A stretch of DNA of 64,000 bases from Moritella sp. JT01 (GTDB lineage: Bacteria > Pseudomonadota > Gammaproteobacteria > Enterobacterales > Moritellaceae): positions 199,822 to 263,821 of the forward strand of contig NZ_LOCN01000006.1 of assembly GCF_001574435.1 (NCBI RefSeq). Direction: 5' to 3'. This document shows positions 8,871-17,322 of the stretch, piece by piece. Numbering within the stretch: position 1 is the stretch's first letter; every line of letters begins with the position of its first letter. The notes under the pieces are model-generated. The model did no database searches. It was not told where the DNA came from and saw only the letters and a list, made by a program, of their open reading frames with translations. Both the position numbers and the translations under genes were made by a program.

Positions 8871-9656
8871 CTATTTTTTTAACCATCGCCTTTTAATTCT
8901 GGTGCAAAGCGAGTCTAAATCCTGATAAATAAATTCTTCATCAATTCCCATGGAATCTAATGTTGATATCATTTGAAGACGAGCTTCACTTAATGGCAAA
9001 ACAATCTCGATAAAATAACATTCATCCTCCCTCAGAAACTGATCGATACTTCGCGGATCAGAGCCATGTACAGTAAAACAACCTCTTTGGCTAGCTATCC
9101 TTTTGATATGTTTCGAGGCATTTATCGCTAAAGGAAATTGAGGATATTGTAAGCCGCCATCATTTAGCGTCAGGTTTGGTGGTAAATATTTGTTAAAGCT
9201 TATAACTTTTCCCTCTGTAACTTCGAACTCAGAAGCTTTTATAACCGCAGGGCAATACAATTCACCTTTACCAGTGCTCAACTTATTTAGCGCTGAAGGC
9301 TTCAAGACCCAAATTCCCCGGTTATTATTTTGTTGTGGCTCGGATGTTAGTGCAAAATAGAGAGCGACTAGCGCTGAGTCTGACCAATCCAGTAGTCTTG
9401 TTGGTAACCCATGATGTTGCATCATTGCATAGATTTCCCAACTATTTAAATCATGTCGATCAGTATAAGACTTAAAAGCAACTAAGAAATCATGTTCCAT
9501 TGCGCCTTCAGAATTCATCGCATTTTGCCAGACCACACCAGGTAGTGGCTTATAGGAAACATTCGAAACACCCCGAAACCACAGGGTCTGATTAAGATTT
9601 ATTTTTTCTATTAACCCAATATATTCCGCAACTGAAGAAACTGAATATTTACTCAT
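8871..9656 (-). CDS. FRG-domain protein (cargo gene, candidate defence)
   Basis: A 261-residue protein with the FRG domain: LWFRGVSN near residue 26 supplies the Phe-Arg-Gly signature, and MQHHGLPTRLLDWSDSALV (about 82-100) is the second conserved block. The biochemical activity of FRG domains is not firmly established, but such proteins recur among phage-borne and defence-island genes. The gene sits alone on the minus strand between the Q operon and the candidate cos, the part of a P2-like genome that usually carries superinfection-exclusion genes. A GGAG ribosome site precedes the ATG. I infer defence or superinfection cargo. Confidence 0.75.
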   Translation of the reverse strand: MSKYSVSSVAEYIGLIEKINLNQTLWFRGVSNVSYKPLPGVVWQNAMNSEGAMEHDFLVAFKSYTDRHDLNSWEIYAMMQHHGLPTRLLDWSDSALVALYFALTSEPQQNNNRGIWVLKPSALNKLSTGKGELYCPAVIKASEFEVTEGKVISFNKYLPPNLTLNDGGLQYPQFPLAINASKHIKRIASQRGCFTVHGSDPRSIDQFLREDECYFIEIVLPLSEARLQMISTLDSMGIDEEFIYQDLDSLCTRIKRRWLKK

Positions 9657-9893
9657 CTAATAAACTCCAAGAATGTAGTGTGAGTTATAACAGTGTATTT
9701 TACGGAATTAAGTAAAATACCTTTTAAATTGTTGAGTTCGCCAGAAAAAACAAAATAAAGCCAACTTTAGTCCGTTAGAATTTTATATTTTCACTCTATT
9801 CTAACTAACAGTCTACTTATATAGGCGTCTGTATAAACTCAAAGAAAACACTTTAAACTATTTTCAATATAAAAACTAAATACTTCTTAATAA

Positions 9894-10148
9894 TCAGATG
9901 TAACCTGATTTATTCCAATCTAATTCCTTTACCTTTTCAACAACGCCTGCCACAGTATTCAACCGCTTTAATGCTCGGTTGAAATTTTGCTGTGATACAC
10001 CATTCAGCATAGCGGCATCATTTTCGGTGAGGCCCTTCGTTAAATGGTCAACCAACGCGATTTTAATATTCTCACTACCAATTTTGGTTAACTTTAAAAG
10101 CAGATTGATTCGTTCTTCTGTCTCTAAACCTTTCGTTAAAAACTTCAT
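9894..10148 (-). CDS. PapB/adhesin-regulator-like small DNA-binding protein
   Basis: An 84-residue protein whose middle part (ALVDHLTKGLTENDAAML to NFNRALKRLN) looks like the helix-turn-helix of the PapB/FocB adhesin-regulator family, which oligomerises on DNA. It reads leftwards towards the FRG gene about 240 bp away and may regulate the cargo or late genes. The ribosome site is weak. The family call is a resemblance seen by eye; a generic phage helix-turn-helix protein is the alternative. Confidence 0.6.
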   Translation of the reverse strand: MKFLTKGLETEERINLLLKLTKIGSENIKIALVDHLTKGLTENDAAMLNGVSQQNFNRALKRLNTVAGVVEKVKELDWNKSGYI

Positions 10149-10214
10149 AAAATTAACATCACTTAACTGATTGGGACGGATTGATGTTTATCGCTTAGAT
10201 AAACCTGAGTGGTC

Positions 10215-10250
10215 TGTCATTATGTGACAACACCTGTCACGACTTTGACA
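10215..10250. promoter_or_regulatory. Candidate Ogr-type box and operator palindrome
   Basis: TGT at 10215-10217 and ACA at 10230-10232 are separated by exactly 12 bases, the spacing of Ogr/Delta activator boxes. The interval overlaps a palindrome GTGACA (10224-10229) / TGTCAC (10235-10240) and is followed by TTGACA at 10245-10250. For leftward transcription it would lie about 55 bp upstream of a start near 10168, just before the PapB-like gene. A chance match is possible, since the box has only six fixed bases. Confidence 0.3.
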
Positions 10251-10344
10251 TTAGCGATCTTTAAATGATCGTTGAGATCCTTTCTAGATAAGGCTTGAGC
10301 AATATCAGCGTGTCCATCGTTGTGTCAAAAACGTAAAAAAATTG

Positions 10345-10396
10345 CGAAAACGCGGTAGGCGAAGAGGAGTGAATTTACCGAGGGCTCACGCGCACT
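10345..10396. other. Candidate cos (packaging) site
   Basis: The segment contains GGCGAAGAGGAGTG at 10358-10371, which follows the P2-family cos pattern GGCGAgGcGGgG with A substituted at alternate G/C positions, flanked by CG-rich words (cgcgg, ctcacgcgcac) inside an AT-rich gap. Its place between the Q-side genes and the A-side genes is where P2-like phages have cos. About 370 bp here (10149-10522) contain no convincing gene. The exact cut position cannot be given. Confidence 0.45.
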
Positions 10397-10522
10397 ATTA
10401 AATGTTTTCCCTAGCTATCTACGATGTCTATGTATTATAACGAACATGTCATACAACTGTATAAAACAACAGTTAAATATCGTATAATTTACAGGTCAGT
10501 ATGTGAATTGAGTGGATATGTT

Positions 10523-10774
10523 ATGAGAGTAGTTTGCCCAGACTGTGGCGTTAAAAGCCGTATACAAAAAACGAATAGAATTTCGAATAGCTACACAGAT
10601 TTATATTGCAGTTGTAATAATGCGGAGTGTGGTCATTCGTTTGTGATGAATCTTAGTTTTAGTCATACGTTGAGTCCATCAGCTAAAATAACGTCACAGA
10701 TGGCGGTCAGTCTGGTTAGAGCGTTGACGCCCGAACAACTCAAAGAGTTACAGCTACAACTGCTCCCAGCCTAA
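10523..10774 (+). CDS. ogr: Ogr/Delta-like late transcription activator
   Basis: An 83-residue zinc-finger protein starting MRVVCPDCGVKSRIQ at ATG 10523. It has the Ogr/Delta pattern: Cys5-x2-Cys8 near the N-terminus and a second pair in the CSCNNAECGHSF block (about residues 29-40), followed by a short helical tail. Ogr proteins bind RNA polymerase alpha and activate P2 late promoters. A longer frame runs upstream to 10424 but the family start is this ATG. In P2 ogr sits next to att; here it lies in the cargo region beside the candidate cos and ahead of the three-gene cassette. Confidence 0.85.
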   Translation: MRVVCPDCGVKSRIQKTNRISNSYTDLYCSCNNAECGHSFVMNLSFSHTLSPSAKITSQMAVSLVRALTPEQLKELQLQLLPA

Positions 10775-10776
10775 AG

Positions 10777-10815
10777 CAATATTTAACACATGTTAAATAT
10801 TGTACATTTTTCTTT
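10777..10815 (+). terminator. Rho-independent-type terminator after ogr
   Basis: CAATATTTAACA (10777-10788) and TGTTAAATATTG (10791-10802) form a perfect 12-bp stem with a 2-base centre, followed within 3 bases by a T-rich tract (ATTTTTCTTTT). It starts 3 bases after the ogr stop. The stem is AT-rich, so it is a modest terminator or possibly an operator for the following cassette. Confidence 0.6.
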
Positions 10816-10929
10816 TAAATTATGTGTTTAGGTATACATTTATATTTATTAATATATATTACGATCTCATCATGCCAATTTACCTATAACACGTCAGCTC
10901 TACATTCAACTGATGGTTTGCGAGATAAT

Positions 10930-12027
10930 ATGAGTAATAAACAATTATTAATTGATACGATTTGTGAAAGAATGCCATGGAAAGTACTCCAGGCTATTTT
11001 AAAATCTTTAGATCTTCCGATATCCAAAGGAGTTAAATTCACAAGGCTAAAACTATTAAGTCTCGTTGAGCAAGATTTGTTTACTGACGCAACAGAGCAA
11101 AGTTTATTTAACCTTTATTGCGAATATCTCCGTTTTGGTGACAAAACGGTGATGTTTAACAAAATCAGCCCCGTATCATTGGATAAACTGACCAAAAACT
11201 TAGACTGTATTCCTCTCGATATAAACCCTGATTTGATAAATTACCCATACAGGGACCCAAGCAAGGAATCACACCTTAGTTCTAAGCACCAACTAGTAGA
11301 TTTAGCTATTATTGGCGACTCTATTTATTTTTACTTTGTGGCTCTTAAAAGCTTAACGGAGCACGTAAGAGTCGATTCAGACTACTTATCATCAATTAAT
11401 GCTAACTTCACATTCCCAAGCTACCTCCACGATATATCAGCAAAAAAAATCGTTGAAAAACGCTATTATGATATAGTGTGTATCAATACATTAGAGGATA
11501 CTATCGAGTATAGACTCGACACCGCAAGCGGTTTAAGTTCTGATGAATTAGAAGATTCATTTATTAAATTAAAAACAGCATTTATTAATAAAGTAAGAAA
11601 TTTACCAGGTTTGGATAAAATAAAATTACATAATTTTAATTTATTTAATTTTGTAACAGCTATCTATGAACACTCCATGGATAGAGTTTGCCAACTAGGT
11701 TTTCAGGTGGGTTCCGTAACTCATCATGAACGAACTAGAGCATCAAACAAAGATCTTAGGAAAGAGGTTTTCCACGAAGCGGGTAAAGAAAAAGTAAAAG
11801 CAATCGATGTATTTAGGATTGCAATCAGAAAAAACAAAAAATTAAAGAAAGTATCATATGAATCAGAGCTATACCTCCCCGGAACAGTCAAAATGTTAAT
11901 TGGCGCATCAACTGCTACACTCAATCATGCTATTATTTCAAATTGTATTAACGAGCAGGATTACCGAGAATTAGTCGCATCGATGAATGCCTGCATGACT
12001 AAAATCGAAGAAACTGAGTGTGCGTAG
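10930..12027 (+). CDS. Unrecognised protein, first gene of a three-gene phage cargo operon
   Basis: About 365 residues starting MSNKQLLIDTICERMP at ATG 10930 (the frame is open from 10822, but the early part is low-complexity and has no ribosome site). The N-terminal 50 residues form a compact helical unit (ERMPWKVLQAILKSLDLPIS) that could be a small DNA- or protein-binding domain. The rest is mixed alpha/beta with a charged C-terminal third, and I see no transmembrane segment or catalytic motif. The base composition is clearly more AT-rich than the structural genes. It is followed 2 bases later by the second cassette gene. I do not recognise the family; by context it is a candidate sensor or effector of a defence system. 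Confidence 0.75.
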   Translation: MSNKQLLIDTICERMPWKVLQAILKSLDLPISKGVKFTRLKLLSLVEQDLFTDATEQSLFNLYCEYLRFGDKTVMFNKISPVSLDKLTKNLDCIPLDINPDLINYPYRDPSKESHLSSKHQLVDLAIIGDSIYFYFVALKSLTEHVRVDSDYLSSINANFTFPSYLHDISAKKIVEKRYYDIVCINTLEDTIEYRLDTASGLSSDELEDSFIKLKTAFINKVRNLPGLDKIKLHNFNLFNFVTAIYEHSMDRVCQLGFQVGSVTHHERTRASNKDLRKEVFHEAGKEKVKAIDVFRIAIRKNKKLKKVSYESELYLPGTVKMLIGASTATLNHAIISNCINEQDYRELVASMNACMTKIEETECA

Positions 12028-12029
12028 CT

Positions 12030-12458
12030 ATGAAGCCAGCTAACCTACGACAACGAATCATGAATGATTGGGCAGGTACAACAACACTGCCTGTGTTGTT
12101 GTGCATTTTTGATGAATTTGTTATTTCTCCAGAACTATATATCGATTCAAAATCATCATTAACCACTTTTAATAATATTGTAAGAAGAGGTGTGAATAAT
12201 TTCAGCTACGAAGGGTTCTCTAAAAATATACTCAAATCAATTAATTATCTATTAGATCCTCACATTAATGTGTTATCAACTAATTATGAATATATAGATG
12301 AAAGTGAGACATTCGAATTAACTGCCGAAGAGATTCTAGAAGCTAGTAGTGACGGTTTTCTAGTGCATCCTATATCTGGTGAACAAATCTTTAGATATGA
12401 AACAGATGTAGTTATTACCTTTAGCTTAAAACCTGATGCCATTACAGAGGGCGTTTGA
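12030..12458 (+). CDS. Unrecognised protein, middle gene of the three-gene cargo operon
   Basis: About 142 residues from ATG 12030 (MKPANLRQRIMNDWAG), 2 bases after the stop of the first gene; an ATG four codons earlier (12018) would overlap that gene. The protein is mostly polar with an acidic stretch (DESETFELTAEEILE) around residues 90-105 and a beta-rich C-terminus. No known domain is recognised. The tight packing between two larger genes suggests translational coupling and a shared complex, perhaps as an adaptor or antitoxin-like partner. Confidence 0.7.
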   Translation: MKPANLRQRIMNDWAGTTTLPVLLCIFDEFVISPELYIDSKSSLTTFNNIVRRGVNNFSYEGFSKNILKSINYLLDPHINVLSTNYEYIDESETFELTAEEILEASSDGFLVHPISGEQIFRYETDVVITFSLKPDAITEGV

Positions 12459-13185
12459 CTTGAAACTACCAAATGAAATGTTAGCGACAGTAACTCTGGA
12501 TAAAATATTATCAGGTGAGTATGAAATGTTTCTACCAAATGCCACTGCGGCATTTCAGAGTGAGATGTCTAAAGGTTCTTTTACATCTTTTATTAATAAT
12601 ATTCATAGCCTCCTAGATAAGATTGTCCAACGAATTGAACTACACCCAATTCATCGAGAACATGATACTGAAGATAGAACAACCATTGAAATTGTTAATG
12701 CATTAAACTTTCTTGGTGAAACTTGTGAGCACGAAGCAAGCTATGGTGGAAACTGTGATATTACAAGTAACTATCAAAATAGATATCTCTGGTTAGCTGA
12801 AGCCAAGATTGATTATAGCAATACTCACATAATGGAAGGTTTTCGCCAATTGGTTGATCGCTATTCAACAGCCTCTAGAATACAAAAGCAAGGATCATTA
12901 CTAATATATTGTAAAGACAAAGCTCCGCATGAAGTATTAAAGGCGTGGAAAAAATATTTTTTTGATAAAGATTCGAGTAGCAAAGAGTACAGTATCAATC
13001 TTGACTCCGAAAATGATCGCTCATTTGTAACCTCACATCGCCACCACCAAAGCGATAAAGTGTTCGTTGTAAAACATGAGGTCATATCATTATTTGACAA
13101 TGCTACAGATAAGAGCGCTAGAAAAAAGAAAAAATGTGCTCACACTTGCTTAAAGTGTTGCCCGGCATCATCCCCTTCTCAGTAA
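12436..13185 (+). CDS. PD-(D/E)xK-fold nuclease candidate, third gene of the cargo operon
   Basis: Up to 249 residues. A restriction-endonuclease-like core is visible: Asp108 in GGNCDIT, then Glu122-x-Lys124 in YLWLAEAKID, followed by the helix EGFRQLVDRY and the strand GSLLIYCKD. This spacing, an Asp then ExK after about 13 residues and a helix carrying Gln, is the PD-(D/E)xK arrangement. The C-terminus is Lys-rich, then Cys-rich (CAHTCLKCC), possibly a zinc-binding or DNA-contact tail. Starts: ATG 12436 overlaps the previous gene by 23 bases; TTG 12460 behind AGAGGG is an alternative. I infer the DNA- or RNA-cutting effector of the cassette. Confidence 0.75.
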   Translation: MPLQRAFDLKLPNEMLATVTLDKILSGEYEMFLPNATAAFQSEMSKGSFTSFINNIHSLLDKIVQRIELHPIHREHDTEDRTTIEIVNALNFLGETCEHEASYGGNCDITSNYQNRYLWLAEAKIDYSNTHIMEGFRQLVDRYSTASRIQKQGSLLIYCKDKAPHEVLKAWKKYFFDKDSSSKEYSINLDSENDRSFVTSHRHHQSDKVFVVKHEVISLFDNATDKSARKKKKCAHTCLKCCPASSPSQ

Positions 13186-13280
13186 TATTAAATATCTAGA
13201 CTTGCGCCAACAATCATTTGATGGCGCTTATCCAGCCTGTTCATAAAGCACATTCCCTATAGTTGATGTTCCTGGTATCG

Positions 13281-13415
13281 CTAGCTTTCGTCTTCGTTTT
13301 GTATTTCAGATATCAACATCAATAAAAACAGCACAACATCGGTATTATCATTCAATGTATCCTGTGCAGCCGCGATAACAACAAAATCTTTAGCACGTTC
13401 CTGTAACACTTTCAT
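13281..13415 (-). CDS. Small phage protein of 44 residues
   Basis: The start chosen is ATG 13413-13415, because GAGG lies 6 bases upstream (GAGGTCCGTTATG). The longer frame to 13487 lacks such a site. The protein begins MKVLQERAKDFVVIAAAQD and is largely helical, ending in an acidic tail. It lies about 100 bp upstream of the replication-gene end, on the same strand, at the position of the small orf91 of P2. The function is unknown. Confidence 0.5.
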   Translation of the reverse strand: MKVLQERAKDFVVIAAAQDTLNDNTDVVLFLLMLISEIQNEDES

Positions 13416-13512
13416 AACGGACCTCAACAAAAAACCACTGGATAAGAATACAGTAGTTTTAAGGGGTAGTAAATAGAGGTATTTCACACCATGTGGTCAT
13501 ATATACAATAGG

Positions 13513-15948
13513 TTAGCCCCAGTCCCAACTTTCCCAGTCTTCCCAACCAGGTATGTAATTGGATGTATCTTTAATTTCAGTTTCAGGACTATCCCAACCA
13601 TCCCAAACCTCAGGTTCTTCTGGCTTAACATCGATAAGTTCGGGCGGGTGATATAGATTCTCAGCGTAATAGCCCTGCCTCAATTTCACAATGTGGTCCT
13701 TATCAACTCTGATTTGGGCCCCCTCTTCCATAACATTGACCAGGTGGTCATCTAAATGAATACCGCGCCTTTTCAAAAGCGCTTTAATTCCAGTATTTAA
13801 CCTGCCGCTTGGGGAGCGCGTACAGTTAGTGACAGAACTCCAAGGAGCCCCTGCGGGGCCATCTAAAACCTCAGCACCTGCGGTGCTACTGGTGATCACT
13901 TCACTATCGAGCAACCCTTGAGACTTGCGCTGGATTACCCAGTTACGTAGACGAGTCTTAACCGGTGTTTCATCAGTAACTTGGAAGCCTTGAATCTTAC
14001 CAACGTATTCACCGTATTCATTACCCATTTCGGTAACGTCGTAATCATTACGAATAAGTAAATCTTTACGTTTCACGAATGGACCACCTTGCGCCATTAC
14101 ATAACCTGCAAAGTCACCTTTGTCGGCACACTTCATTGCGGCCGACGCACTATCCGTTTCTGTTTTTAATTCAGCTTTATATTTGCAGGTGATCACTTCC
14201 CAGCGTTGTAACTGATTCATTGCTGAATAGTTTAAACGTGGCCCCTGAAAGTCTAATTGAGGACCAACAAAGTAAGCATTTTGGTCTGGGAATAGCTCAG
14301 TAAATAGATTGTATTGCTGTTTTGAATTGAGCAACGCAACGTAGCTTTTAAATGCGTTAACGTCATTATTCGCATAACGGCGTAATTCCCGATACGTTGT
14401 AACAGGTGCCCCACCAATCGCTTGAAACTGACGAATACGCCAACGACTTGCCCAGGCAGTTACATTTGCCGACATTTCTTTTTGGTCGCGTCCTGTCTCG
14501 TCATCTTTTTCATCATCCATAGCATAACCATCGATGTTCTTGCTTATGTATTTGGCAATGTAGCCGGTTGCAGAACCAAGTTCAGGATCGATAGCAACGA
14601 TCTCACATCGAGTGCGTAAGTTCGGTGGCCCTACTGCTATTTCTTTCTTATTTATTGACGGGAACAGCTCTTTAAAATCTTCTTGTACTGCGTAATGAGT
14701 GAATACCTCACTAGCCTGTTTTACATCTTGTGGTTGCATGAATAACAGTAAATGCCAATGTGGCGTACCGTCGTGATGCGGTTCGACAACTCTGATACCA
14801 AATACTGAAATGTCATCGCGTTTGAATTGAGCGCGGATTTTAGCCCATACATTACATAAATAACGCTGTGCATCACGAGGACTATTGCCCATCCACTGAT
14901 CAATAAACCCTCCCTTTTTTCGGGTGTGGTGATATTTGGATGGTGCCGTTAACGTAAGAAACAAACCTTCACAACCCATTGCTTCTGCAATATTCTCGTA
15001 GCCACGCATGCGTACCATGAGTTCGCAACGGCGAATAGCTGGATTACCAGTGGATTTATAGAACATTTCTGAAAGTGCAATTTCTTCTTCCGTATCTTCA
15101 TCAAAGACCGACATGCCTTTGATGAAATCACGGTTACGTTGCTTTTGGGTCTGCCATTCATGCAAGCAGTCACGCGAACAATACGGGCTTGCCGATTTTT
15201 GCACTTGGCCTACTGCAATAGCAAGGTGTTCGCGCATTATCGAACGCTTGGTCTTTAACTTATTTTCCCAGGCACGATTGCAGGTTAAACGTAAAATGCC
15301 ACACTCTGCGTCTGCAGTTGTTAAGTCTGATTTGGGTTTATCATAAGGCGGTGTATAACCAAATTTACGGCCTATCTCACGTAGGTCACAAAAGACTTGG
15401 ATAATGGACTCTTCATAGCTTTGCGACTCATCTTGCGATGCAGCTAGTTCATCCAGCTGTACAGAAAAGAAATCAGCGAACTGTTGCGCCAATACTTTAA
15501 GTTCACTTTTATCCATTTCTGCGAGCAGTTTTTCACGGAACAAATCGTTACAGTGAGTATAAGAATCACGATATTGAACCTGCTGGTTATATTGCCCTAA
15601 TACTTTTTTTAAACGTGGGTTAATCTTTTCTCCCACGGTTTTTCTTAAGTACTTGTTGGCGTATTGGCGGCCTTTGCGGTTAAAGGATTTGATATAGCGT
15701 TCGGCGAAATAGCGACTAAGGTAGTGCGGCATGTCACCAAAGAACTGCTTGCGCCATTGATGGTCTTCTAGATCGGGGTTAACCTGGAACATCGCATTTT
15801 CAATTAGCGACATTTCAGGTTGTGGGAATGCTTTGCCTAGCGCGGGCATTCTGACTGGCTTACTGCTGCAGTCCTCCGCGCTTTCAATCATTTCAATAAT
15901 GGTGCTACGGCCAGGTGATGACTTTGCTTTATTGGCAGCAGCAATCAA
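13513..15948 (-). CDS. A: Replication initiation endonuclease (gpA, HUH family)
   Basis: An 811-residue P2 gpA-type rolling-circle replication protein (P2 gpA is 761). The metal-binding HUH motif is seen as TPHWHLLLF (His397, His399). The paired catalytic tyrosines are Tyr463 and Tyr467 in GYIAKYISK, the YxxxY spacing of P2. A CxxxC pair (CSRDC, about 257-261) may bind zinc. It nicks its own origin and rejoins the strand. The first codon appears to be TTG (15946-15948), overlapping the upstream stop; a later ATG near residue 20 or 34 is possible. Confidence 0.93.
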   Translation of the reverse strand: MIAAANKAKSSPGRSTIIEMIESAEDCSSKPVRMPALGKAFPQPEMSLIENAMFQVNPDLEDHQWRKQFFGDMPHYLSRYFAERYIKSFNRKGRQYANKYLRKTVGEKINPRLKKVLGQYNQQVQYRDSYTHCNDLFREKLLAEMDKSELKVLAQQFADFFSVQLDELAASQDESQSYEESIIQVFCDLREIGRKFGYTPPYDKPKSDLTTADAECGILRLTCNRAWENKLKTKRSIMREHLAIAVGQVQKSASPYCSRDCLHEWQTQKQRNRDFIKGMSVFDEDTEEEIALSEMFYKSTGNPAIRRCELMVRMRGYENIAEAMGCEGLFLTLTAPSKYHHTRKKGGFIDQWMGNSPRDAQRYLCNVWAKIRAQFKRDDISVFGIRVVEPHHDGTPHWHLLLFMQPQDVKQASEVFTHYAVQEDFKELFPSINKKEIAVGPPNLRTRCEIVAIDPELGSATGYIAKYISKNIDGYAMDDEKDDETGRDQKEMSANVTAWASRWRIRQFQAIGGAPVTTYRELRRYANNDVNAFKSYVALLNSKQQYNLFTELFPDQNAYFVGPQLDFQGPRLNYSAMNQLQRWEVITCKYKAELKTETDSASAAMKCADKGDFAGYVMAQGGPFVKRKDLLIRNDYDVTEMGNEYGEYVGKIQGFQVTDETPVKTRLRNWVIQRKSQGLLDSEVITSSTAGAEVLDGPAGAPWSSVTNCTRSPSGRLNTGIKALLKRRGIHLDDHLVNVMEEGAQIRVDKDHIVKLRQGYYAENLYHPPELIDVKPEEPEVWDGWDSPETEIKDTSNYIPGWEDWESWDWG

Positions 15949-16925
15949 AACGGGATCTCATCTGCATAGTCATACACGTCATTTTTTTCAAAACTAGGTA
16001 AATAACCAGGACCTGCATTCCAGAATTTCTCAATAGCATCATTACTAAGCCTAGAATGGCTCCGATGAATATCAGATGCGCTACGAATTACCCGTGGAAA
16101 AAATATACCGCAGACACAACTCAACATATCACTAAAATAGTTATCACTAGTTAAATTATCAATGCTATAACACAACGATGTAGCTTCTTCACATCCAGCT
16201 CGTACCAGACGATGAGCGCGATAAAACGTCTTCCATATTTGCTGCGGTGTTACTGTTATATTGATATTGCCTAAGGTCTTTTTATATTCAGTAATCCACT
16301 CAGCTTTATTATCAGCTGCTTGTTTTAATTCCAAGCGGCGTAGCTCTGAACGTGTTAGTGGTTTTGCGTCAGACTCTGATTTAGTTAAACCAATGGCTTC
16401 TTCAACCATTTCCATTGCATCACCTAAATCAACCACATGCTCATTAATACAGGTATGTGATGCTTTAATCATGTGTTTAACCATGTGGTCATTCGCATCT
16501 AATCGTGGGTTCTGGTCAGACCGAGCAGCGTGATAAGCCATATTCCAGAAATCTCGATATGCTTTTGAGCGTGCAACTCTAAGCGCTTCACAATTTTTCT
16601 CTATTGCAAATCCTACAGTTATCGTTCTAACGCCATCTTCTTCACAAATACCATTACAAATAAAATTAAATTCATCATCCAATGTATGTGTTATATAAAT
16701 ACTACTTGCACCAAGACGTTTAAATTCGTTTCTCAACCCTAAGAAATCATTAAACTCTGACTGCCAAATATGGATAAGGGCCATTCCTTTGCCGTTCTCT
16801 TCTTCAAATACGCAAAGCTCACCAATACAACCTTTAGACAAATGAACATTAGGAATACCGTTGTTTAGATACTGCTTAACATTTAGGTAAAACTCATCAA
16901 CGTTAAATTCTTGTTTTACTTGCAT
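15945..16925 (-). CDS. Phage early-region protein of unknown function (326 aa)
   Basis: The start is set at ATG 16923-16925, because a strong AAGGAGGG lies 6-7 bases upstream; eight more codons would be open. The product begins MQVKQEFNVDEFYLNVK. It has an alpha/beta N-terminal half and a helical C-terminal half with several Cys. It overlaps the replication gene start by 4 bases (coupled), so it belongs to the early operon and may assist replication. I do not recognise a family. Confidence 0.75.
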   Translation of the reverse strand: MQVKQEFNVDEFYLNVKQYLNNGIPNVHLSKGCIGELCVFEEENGKGMALIHIWQSEFNDFLGLRNEFKRLGASSIYITHTLDDEFNFICNGICEEDGVRTITVGFAIEKNCEALRVARSKAYRDFWNMAYHAARSDQNPRLDANDHMVKHMIKASHTCINEHVVDLGDAMEMVEEAIGLTKSESDAKPLTRSELRRLELKQAADNKAEWITEYKKTLGNINITVTPQQIWKTFYRAHRLVRAGCEEATSLCYSIDNLTSDNYFSDMLSCVCGIFFPRVIRSASDIHRSHSRLSNDAIEKFWNAGPGYLPSFEKNDVYDYADEIPF

Positions 16926-17295
16926 CGTAGCCCTCCTTGTCCGTATCAATTTTTATAACAGTGGTATGCGCGAGAAATGCCTCTTTCGTTACAACCGCAG
17001 TTTTCCAGTCTTTAGCAACAAATGACTCTTCATCAATTTCAAAATAAACATTTCGGACTAAGCTTTTAAAACCAACCAAAGGCATTAGCCCGGTGTCCAA
17101 ATTTGCTTCATGTCTTGCTAGAATGACCTCTTCAACTGGGGCATCCCAATACCAAATATCTCCGTCTGACTCTTGGGTAATACAGGTCGCTTTTTCACAC
17201 CAACAACTGTCTAAGCGCTTAACGATATCGAGTAGCGTTAAATCGACCGTTGGTGAGTAAACTGCGTTGTCTAAATCAATAAATATGTCTGCCAT
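16903..17295 (-). CDS. Small acidic phage protein of unknown function
   Basis: A 130-residue acidic protein (MADIFIDLDNAVYS start) in the early operon, overlapping the next gene's ribosome site and start by about 23 bases. No motif or membrane segment is seen. It shares strand and close spacing with its neighbours, which supports it being a real gene. Confidence 0.65.
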   Translation of the reverse strand: MADIFIDLDNAVYSPTVDLTLLDIVKRLDSCWCEKATCITQESDGDIWYWDAPVEEVILARHEANLDTGLMPLVGFKSLVRNVYFEIDEESFVAKDWKTAVVTKEAFLAHTTVIKIDTDKEGYDASKTRI

Positions 17296-17322
17296 TTTAA
17301 AAATCCTTTTATTCTCAATAAT

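Noticed and set aside
10424..10522. N-terminal extension of Ogr
   Set aside because: The extra 33 codons have no ribosome site and family members begin at the Met just before the first Cys pair.
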